Both the position numbers and the translations under genes were made by a program. Source: an uncultured Coriobacteriales bacterium (GTDB lineage Bacteria; Actinomycetota; Coriobacteriia; Coriobacteriales; UMGS124). From it: a stretch of DNA of 6,470 nt. Position 1 is the stretch's first letter; every line of letters starts with the position of its first letter. Below, one piece after another: positions 1 through 4,251 of this stretch. The notes under the pieces are model-generated. The model did no database searches and was not told the DNA's origin. It saw nothing but the letters and a program-made list of their open reading frames with translations. The stretch lies in NCBI GenBank assembly GCA_934662525.1, contig CAKUKJ010000146.1, positions 1 through 6,470 on the forward strand, read 5' to 3'.

Positions 1-1
1 G

Positions 2-565
2 CCCACGTTCCGCGAGGCGCCGCACGGCCCCGTCGCCGACCCGGACCGCTTCACCGAGGACAACGACTTCCTGGCCACGACCGGACGCCGCCAACCCACG
101 TACTTCCACTCCGAGCACCGTCAGCTCCCCTGGTGCCGCGAGCTATGGCCCGTGCCCCGCATGGAGATCAACCCTGCGGACGCCGAGCGCCTGGGCATCG
201 AAGACGGCGACTGGTGCTGGATCGAGACCGAGTGGGGCAAGATCCGCGAGGTCGCAGACCTGTACTACGGCATCGCGCCCGGCACGGTGAACCTGGAGCA
301 CCAGTGGTGGTACCCCGAGCTCAAGCAGGCCGACAAGGGCTTCGAGCTCTCTGGCTGCAACTGCCTCATTGACAAGGACGCCCAGGACCCGTTCATCGGT
401 TCGTCCAACCTGCGCGCCTACGCGGTGAAGGTCTACAAGGCAACGGCAGACAACTCGCCGTTCGGCAATCCCGTCCCGTGCGGCATCGACGGCACCGAGA
501 TCATCCACAGCGCCGACGACCCGCGCCTGCAGGAGTGGCTGCCCGACTACGAGGGGAGAGCATAG
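2..565 (+). CDS. Molybdopterin-dependent oxidoreductase (DMSO reductase superfamily), C-terminal part, 5' end cut by window
   Basis: The frame is open from the left edge, so the visible 187 residues are the C-terminus of a larger protein. The GTG at 152 lies inside a conserved run and is not the start. The segment matches the molybdopterin-dinucleotide-binding C-terminal domain of bis-MGD enzymes. It has a cap-like stretch (TYFHSEHRQLPW), then MEINPADAERLGIEDGD-W, the usual helix and turn before a beta-barrel strand (IETEWGKIR), then EHQWWYPE and later DPFIGSSNLRAYAVKVYKA. From memory of the family, the EH-x-WWYPE and DP-x-x-GS-x-x-LRA pattern is typical of the acetylene hydratase / catechol dehydroxylase-like branch rather than of DmsA. 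The Tat signal, N-terminal cluster and Mo ligand would lie upstream, so substrate and location cannot be read. It is followed after 3 bases by a ferredoxin-subunit gene, as expected for a catalytic subunit and its electron-transfer partner. Family confident; exact substrate unknown. Confidence 0.9.
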   Translation, partial: PTFREAPHGPVADPDRFTEDNDFLATTGRRQPTYFHSEHRQLPWCRELWPVPRMEINPADAERLGIEDGDWCWIETEWGKIREVADLYYGIAPGTVNLEHQWWYPELKQADKGFELSGCNCLIDKDAQDPFIGSSNLRAYAVKVYKATADNSPFGNPVPCGIDGTEIIHSADDPRLQEWLPDYEGRA

Positions 566-568
566 AGT

Positions 569-1195
569 ATGCATAAGGCGATTATCACCGACCTCAACAA
601 GTGCGTTGGCTGCATGGCCTGCAGCGTCGGATGCAAGGCAGTCAACGGGGTTGACATCGGCCAACAGTGGATCCGCATCAAGCGCGTGGGACCCTACCCC
701 ATCGAGGGCGGATCTGGGCAGTTCCCCGATGTGGAGATGTACTTCCTCCCCATGCAGTGCCAGCACTGCTCGAATCCCGAGTGCGTGACGGTGTGCCCGA
801 CGGGCGCCTCCGCCATCGCCGAGGACGGCACCGTTCAAATCGACGGAGAGCAGTGCATCGGCTGTGGCATGTGCCTGGACGCCTGCCCCTACGGCGTGCG
901 CTATCTCGATGCCAACAGCATCGCACAGAAGTGCAACCTGTGCGCCGACCAGGTTGCCGACGGCGGCTTGCCCCAGTGCGTCACGCAGTGCGGCGGCTTG
1001 GCCCGCTTCTACGGCGACGCCGACGGAGACGTGCGCGACTTCATGGGCGCCTATGACCGCACCCTCGGCGAGTTCCTCGACGACGGCGCCTGCGAGGAGT
1101 TCACGGACGACCAGGTGTATCGCCTGCCCGATTCCGGAAACGGCCCCGCACACATGTACATCCTGCGCAACCGCACCTGGAGGGGCGAGTACTAA
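569..1195 (+). CDS. 4Fe-4S dicluster ferredoxin subunit (DmsB/NrfC-like electron-transfer partner)
   Basis: A 208-residue iron-sulfur protein that should carry electrons to or from the molybdoenzyme encoded immediately upstream. All 16 cysteines for four [4Fe-4S] clusters are present: C12/15/18/22, C64/67/72/76, C96/99/102/106 and C122/125/137/141. The second and third groups end in the usual C-P pair. The last group reads CVTQCGG followed by ARFYGD, a variant of the common CP-x-GA ending. The length suits the DmsB/PhsB/NrfC family (about 180-240 residues). There is no signal peptide, so if the complex is exported it would travel with a Tat-carrying catalytic subunit (inference). The ATG at 569 lies 3 bases after the upstream stop. 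The purine-rich GAGGGGAG (551-558), inside the preceding gene, serves as ribosome-binding site, so the two genes are co-transcribed and probably translationally coupled. No NrfD/DmsC-type membrane anchor follows; it could lie upstream, or the pair could be soluble. Confidence 0.95.
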   Translation: MHKAIITDLNKCVGCMACSVGCKAVNGVDIGQQWIRIKRVGPYPIEGGSGQFPDVEMYFLPMQCQHCSNPECVTVCPTGASAIAEDGTVQIDGEQCIGCGMCLDACPYGVRYLDANSIAQKCNLCADQVADGGLPQCVTQCGGLARFYGDADGDVRDFMGAYDRTLGEFLDDGACEEFTDDQVYRLPDSGNGPAHMYILRNRTWRGEY

Positions 1196-1228
1196 ACGCG
1201 GGACACGGCCGCCAAGAGGCGGGCCGCC

Positions 1229-1258
1229 TTGAACCCCCTGTCACACGGGGCTTATAAG
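1229..1258 (+). promoter_or_regulatory. Possible sigma-70-type promoter (TTGAAC-18-TATAAG)
   Basis: TTGAAC (1229-1234, 4 of 6 to consensus) is followed by an 18-base spacer and TATAAG (1253-1258, 5 of 6). The -10 box sits in the perfect palindrome CTTATAAG (1251-1258). A transcript from here would begin almost directly in the hairpin at 1267-1304, so it could be a leader for the MATE gene or a small RNA start. It rests on motif match alone. Confidence 0.25.
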
Positions 1259-1266
1259 CGATTGAC

Positions 1267-1304
1267 AGCGCCGGCATCTGGAGAGACTTCCAGGTGCCGG
1301 CGCT
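1267..1304 (+). terminator. Stable 15-bp hairpin, probable terminator of the molybdoenzyme operon
   Basis: The left arm AGCGCCGGCATCTGG (1267-1281) pairs along its full length with CCAGGTGCCGGCGCT (1290-1304), with one G-T wobble, around an 8-base loop. It lies 71 bases after the ferredoxin stop and before the next gene's promoter, which fits a terminator. The U-tract is poor: only TTT (1304-1306), then GGCT. It may therefore be an RNA-stabilising 3' end, a weak intrinsic terminator, or a 5' leader element if the promoter at 1229-1258 is real. The opposite strand also has no T-run after the stem. Confidence 0.55.
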
Positions 1305-1362
1305 TTGGCTCACGGACAGATGAAAGCGCGATATGGCAGCCATGTGATGCCATGCCGTGGCC

Positions 1363-1393
1363 TTGACCTCAACCTCACTTTAACTGCAATAAT
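1363..1393 (+). promoter_or_regulatory. Extended -10 promoter for the MATE gene
   Basis: TTGACC (1363-1368) is followed after 19 bases by AATAAT (1388-1393), which carries the extended -10 dinucleotide TG at 1385-1386 with one base between. The local sequence is AT-rich in an otherwise GC-rich region. It would start a transcript about 60 bases upstream of the chosen ATG at 1458. The spacer is longer than the ideal 17, which the extended -10 could offset. Confidence 0.4.
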
Positions 1394-1457
1394 CGCGCGC
1401 GCTTTGCCCGCTTGCGCCACCGTCCTGCTCGGCGACGCCGATTGTAAGGACATGCGC

Positions 1458-2570
1458 ATGGCTATGGTTCGCGCAGATTCAAACATACTCACAGGCTCCC
1501 TCTGGAAAGCCATCCCCCTGTTCGCCTTGCCCGTGGCCGCCGTGTGCGAGCTGCTGGCGGAACCCGTCCTCGACATGCTCTCCGTACCGCCGGAGACGAT
1601 GCCCGGGGCCCTTCTCTACCTGCGCATCTATCTTGTTGCCATCCCCGCTGTGCTTCTCTACAACCTCGAGGCGGCAGTGTTCCGCGGGGTCGGTATCACA
1701 AAGATGCCTCTGCAGGCCCTCGCGCTTTCCTGTGCGCTGTGCGTCGTGCTCGACCTCGTGTTCATCCCCGTGCTCGGATGGGACGTGGCAGGCGCGGCCA
1801 CGGCGACGGCCATAAGCTACTACGCCAGCGCCGCCATGCTCTTCGTCCGTCTGCTCACCACGAGCACAGCCGTGCGCATCGACCCCCACAAGCTGCGCGT
1901 CGACGCCCAGACCCTGGCACGCATCGTCAAAGTCGGCCTGCCCGCAGGCGTTCAGGGGGCTGTATTCGCCATAGCGAACATCATCATCCAGGGGGCGGTG
2001 AACAGCCTCGGCAACGAGGTCCTCGCCGCGTCGAGCGCAGCCATGGCCCTCGAGTTCGTGCTCTACAACCTCGTGAACTCCTTCGGCCAGGCGTGCACGA
2101 CGTTTGTGGGGCAGAACTTCGGCGCAAGGAACATCGACCGCTGCAAGCGCGTCCTCAAGGTCTGCCTCGTAGAGGACGCGGCGGTGACGGCCGCCCTGGC
2201 CCTCTGCATGGTGCTGTTCGGCAGGCAAATTGTAGGGCTCTTCAACAGCGACCCCGAGGTCATCGAGCTGGGATACGTGCGAGTCTGCTGCATATTCCCG
2301 GCATACCTGGCAAGCATGACCTATGAGACGCTCTCCGGCTACCTGCGCGGATTCGGCATCTCCCTTTTGCCCGCCGTCCTCACGACGCTCGGCGTTTGCG
2401 GCACCCGCATCTTCTGGGTCGCATGCGTCTTTTCCGCCAACCCCACCTTCCTCACGCTCATGCTCATCTACCCCGTCAGCCTCACGGTCACGGCCCTGCT
2501 CATCCTCGGCGCCGTCCTGTTTTGCCAGCCGGCGAAAGTGTATGGGAAGAAGAAGCAGGCTGCGGCATAG
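1458..2570 (+). CDS. MATE-family multidrug efflux transporter with an in-frame internal deletion of about 84 residues
   Basis: A 370-residue membrane protein; MATE transporters are normally about 440-460 residues with 12 helices in two homologous halves. The ATG at 1458 was chosen because TAAGGA (1445-1450) lies 7 bases upstream; ATGs at 1452 and 1464 fit less well. The second half (about 153-355) is complete: VKVGLPAGVQG, AAMALEFVLYNLVNSFGQA, FVGQNFGARN, FGRQIVGLFNSDPEVIE, SGYLRGFG. The first half (15-150) starts normally (LTGSLWKAIPLFALPVAA). It then jumps at about residue 28-29 (near 1533-1545) into CELLAEPVLDMLSVPPET, the end of TM3. The distance from the LP of TM1 to the PE of the post-TM3 loop is 21 residues here and 105 in the second half. 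The rest of TM1, all of TM2 and the first part of TM3 are therefore missing. Removing two helices keeps topology but probably abolishes normal Na+/H+-coupled drug export. The frame is otherwise intact, with no stops. Confidence 0.85.
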   Translation: MAMVRADSNILTGSLWKAIPLFALPVAAVCELLAEPVLDMLSVPPETMPGALLYLRIYLVAIPAVLLYNLEAAVFRGVGITKMPLQALALSCALCVVLDLVFIPVLGWDVAGAATATAISYYASAAMLFVRLLTTSTAVRIDPHKLRVDAQTLARIVKVGLPAGVQGAVFAIANIIIQGAVNSLGNEVLAASSAAMALEFVLYNLVNSFGQACTTFVGQNFGARNIDRCKRVLKVCLVEDAAVTAALALCMVLFGRQIVGLFNSDPEVIELGYVRVCCIFPAYLASMTYETLSGYLRGFGISLLPAVLTTLGVCGTRIFWVACVFSANPTFLTLMLIYPVSLTVTALLILGAVLFCQPAKVYGKKKQAAA

Positions 2571-2698
2571 GAAAGCAGGAGGTGCACCTTGCGCCGGCCG
2601 CCTTGTCGCCCCATCGCCGGATTCTCCGTGGGCGGTGCGCCCGTTCCTCGTCGCAATGTACAATTGCTCGCGTTTGGCATTTCCCGACAAGAGGACCC

Positions 2699-3052
2699 AT
2701 GAGCGAGAGCAGTCCCGATAGACCCGACCGCGTCGGCACCTATTTCAGGCAGGGTTCACGCACGCTCGTCATCGTCACGGTGAGCGGCATCATATCCCTG
2801 CCCCAAGGCTACGGCACGCCCTTCTCGGAGGGGCTCTTCTCCCAAGGGCAGGTGCAGCTGCTCTCCATCGCCCGCGCCGTGGCGGCCAACCCCAAGCTGC
2901 TGTTGCTCGACGAGATCACGGCCAACCTCGACTCAGGCACCGAGACCCAGGTCATGCAGGCCCTGGAGCGCGCCGGCCGCAACCGCGCGGTCCTGTCCAT
3001 CTCGCATCGCCTTTACACCCAGTCCCACCAGGGCAGGCTCGTGCAGCCGTAG
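2699..3052 (+). CDS. ABC exporter remnant: N-terminal stub joined to the end of the ATPase domain (probable pseudogene)
   Basis: A 117-residue frame starting at ATG 2699, with AAGAGGA (2689-2695) just upstream. Residues 1-32 (ending VIVTVSGII) look like the cytoplasmic start and first hydrophobic residues of an exporter membrane domain. From residue 34 the sequence is the C-terminal half of an ABC nucleotide-binding domain: LPQGYGTPFSEG, a signature motif FSQGQ (47-51) with LLSIARAVAANP, Walker B LLLLDE (67-72), D-loop ANLD (75-78) and H-loop histidine H103 in SISHR. Walker A, the Q-loop and nearly all of the transmembrane domain are absent. A full exporter half of this type is about 550-600 residues, so over 400 residues appear lost in frame around 2789-2798. 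It cannot bind and hydrolyse ATP as a normal subunit. A weak -10-like TACAAT (2659-2664) lies upstream. It converges on the AEC gene. The family call is solid; fusion by deletion is inference. Confidence 0.75.
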   Translation: MSESSPDRPDRVGTYFRQGSRTLVIVTVSGIISLPQGYGTPFSEGLFSQGQVQLLSIARAVAANPKLLLLDEITANLDSGTETQVMQALERAGRNRAVLSISHRLYTQSHQGRLVQP

Positions 3053-3073
3053 GCGTGCTGCGCGGCGCACGCC
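3052..3073. terminator. Short hairpin between convergent genes, possible bidirectional terminator
   Basis: GGCGTGC (3052-3058) pairs with GCACGCC (3067-3073) around an 8-base loop, exactly between the stop codons of the ABC remnant (+) and the AEC permease (-). The gap between the two genes is only 22 bases. There is no T-run on either strand, so termination would be weak or factor-assisted. Confidence 0.35.
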
Positions 3074-3074
3074 C

Positions 3075-4013
3075 CTACAGCTGGTAGAGGAACACCATGA
3101 TCGGCATCGTGACGATGCAGCACAGGATGGTGACCACGTTGACGGCGCTGGCATAGCCGGAGTTGCGGTTGTAAATCTGCGCCATCTGGTTGATGGTGGA
3201 GGCGGAAGGGGCGCTCGCCGCCAGCAGCGTGATGAGCAGCACGCTCGTGCCGTTGCCGGGAGCAAGGCTCGCCAATGGGGTGAACTTGAGGATGGCCAAC
3301 GCGATGAGCGGGAACACCACCAGGCGCATGATGACGGTAAACGGCAGGCGGCGGAACGTGAGCAGCTCGCGGAAGTTGACGCCGGCCATAATCATGCCGG
3401 TCACAATTATGGCGGAGGGGCCGATCATCGAGCCCACCGAGCTCATCGCCTGCTGCACCGGGTCGGGCAGGCGCAGCCCCGTGAAAAACAGGAACAGGCC
3501 GATGTAGACCGAGATCATATTGACGCCCAGCAGCATCTGCCGCCAGTCGATGCCGTGCTGGCCGCGCATGAGCGCCTTGCCGTGCGACCACAGCAGGATG
3601 GTCTGAACCACCAGGTAGGCGGTGCAGTAGATAACCATGCTCTGCCCCATGATCATCACGACGAGGGGGATGATGAGGTTGCCGCAGTTGGAATAGGCAA
3701 GCGAGCACTGCTCCACCTGGTCGAGCTTGAGCGGCTTTTTGAGCACCGTGGCCAGCACGAGGAAAAGGCCCTGCGTGGCAATGGCCCCCAGGATGGCGAC
3801 GACGAAGCCCTGCTGCACCTCGCTCGTCATGTCCACCTGGAACGACGAGATGATCATGCAGGGGTTGATGACATAGAGGTTGAGCATGGCTATGGGCCGG
3901 CTGTCCTGCGACTTCACAAAGCCGGCTTTGACCAGCGCGAACCCCATCGCCATCATCACAAACAGGGACAGTATCTTCTCGGCAAGAGTGAGGCTCAACA
4001 TGACGAAGTGCAC
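3075..4013 (-). CDS. AEC-family (auxin efflux carrier) permease
   Basis: A complete 312-residue inner-membrane protein of the AEC family (BART superfamily, usually about 300-320 residues). Bacterial members move small organic anions such as malate or malonate; the substrate here cannot be read. About ten hydrophobic segments are visible. Landmarks are LFVMMAMGFALVKAGF near the start, NPCMIISSF (about 50-58), AYSNCGNLIIPLV (about 106-118), and a second half opening with NMISVYIGLFLFFTGLRLP (about 165-183) and IGPSAIIVTGMIMAG. The family-typical ending is APSASTINQMAQIY...ASAVNVVTILCCIVTMPIMVFLY. The GTG at 4013 was chosen because AAGG lies 5 bases upstream; the ATG at 4001 (308 residues) is the alternative. 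Upstream in-frame ATGs at 4052 and 4100 are disfavoured because a hairpin (4030-4070) occupies that stretch and they lack ribosome-binding sites. It is divergent from htpG and sits alone, so its job cannot be inferred from context. Confidence 0.9.
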   Translation of the reverse strand: MHFVMLSLTLAEKILSLFVMMAMGFALVKAGFVKSQDSRPIAMLNLYVINPCMIISSFQVDMTSEVQQGFVVAILGAIATQGLFLVLATVLKKPLKLDQVEQCSLAYSNCGNLIIPLVVMIMGQSMVIYCTAYLVVQTILLWSHGKALMRGQHGIDWRQMLLGVNMISVYIGLFLFFTGLRLPDPVQQAMSSVGSMIGPSAIIVTGMIMAGVNFRELLTFRRLPFTVIMRLVVFPLIALAILKFTPLASLAPGNGTSVLLITLLAASAPSASTINQMAQIYNRNSGYASAVNVVTILCCIVTMPIMVFLYQL

Positions 4014-4029
4014 CCGTCCCTTTTTCTCA

Positions 4030-4070
4030 TCTCGGCAAAGGTCGGCGGCCATGGTAGCGCTTTGCCGAGA
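4030..4070 (-). promoter_or_regulatory. 11-bp perfect inverted repeat in the AEC gene leader
   Basis: TCTCGGCAAAG (4030-4040) and CTTTGCCGAGA (4060-4070) are perfect inverted repeats separated by 19 bases. On the minus strand the hairpin ends 16 bases before the GTG start, just ahead of the AAAAAGGG ribosome-binding region. It could be an mRNA leader structure controlling translation, or a two-site operator. Neither strand has a T-run after the stem, so it is not an intrinsic terminator. Confidence 0.5.
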
Positions 4071-4118
4071 GGCCGCGCGAACGGCGCATACACACCACAA
4101 GACCTAAGCGCGTTATTG

Positions 4119-4135
4119 TGAGATTTTCTCAAATC
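4119..4135. repeat. Nested AT-rich inverted repeats in the AEC/htpG divergent region
   Basis: TGAGA (4119-4123) and TCTCA (4127-4131) form one perfect inverted repeat with a 3-base spacer. GATTT (4122-4126) and AAATC (4131-4135) form an overlapping one with a 4-base spacer. The block is AT-rich and lies between two divergent genes, where an operator or promoter is expected. It only loosely resembles the HspR HAIR site (CTTGAG-type half-sites) and is not a CIRCE element. Confidence 0.3.
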
Positions 4136-4167
4136 GTGTGTACAGAGAATCTGATTGGGGGTACAAC

Positions 4168-4197
4168 ACGGTGCATGCAAAACCGCCGGCGCACCGT
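4168..4197 (+). repeat. 7-bp inverted repeat upstream of htpG
   Basis: ACGGTGC (4168-4174) and GCACCGT (4191-4197) are perfect inverted repeats around a 16-base loop, 54 bases before the htpG ATG. They could form a hairpin in the htpG 5' UTR or be an operator. The tetramer GTAC occurs on both sides (4161-4164 and 4201-4204). A stem this short can arise by chance in GC-rich DNA. Confidence 0.25.
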
Positions 4198-4251
4198 CAG
4201 GTACGCCGCACGAACCGGCACGGCTGAGCTCGAGAGAAAGGAAGCTGCCAT

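Noticed and set aside
143..1153. 336-residue minus-strand frame across the molybdoenzyme and ferredoxin genes
   Set aside because: It is an antisense shadow; both plus-strand genes have conserved motifs including 16 ordered cysteines.
1262..1290. TTGACA at 1262-1267 as a -35 box
   Set aside because: It is a perfect -35 hexamer, but the expected -10 position (about 1285) reads GACTTC inside the hairpin, so it is probably chance.
1305..1457. N-terminal extension of the MATE frame starting with TTG at 1305
   Set aside because: The extra 51 residues resemble no part of a MATE protein, the start lies inside the end of a hairpin, and a promoter-like sequence falls within the stretch. The ribosome-binding site before 1458 fits better.
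1479..2690. 403-residue open frame on the minus strand opposite the MATE gene
   Set aside because: The translation is very rich in Glu, Asp, His, Arg and Gly without recognisable domains, and the plus strand carries clear MATE motifs.
4014..4100. Longer N-terminus of the AEC permease (ATG at 4100 or 4052)
   Set aside because: The extension is rich in Cys, Arg and charged residues, lacks ribosome-binding sites and overlaps a perfect 11-bp inverted repeat. The family starts within a few residues of its first hydrophobic helix.
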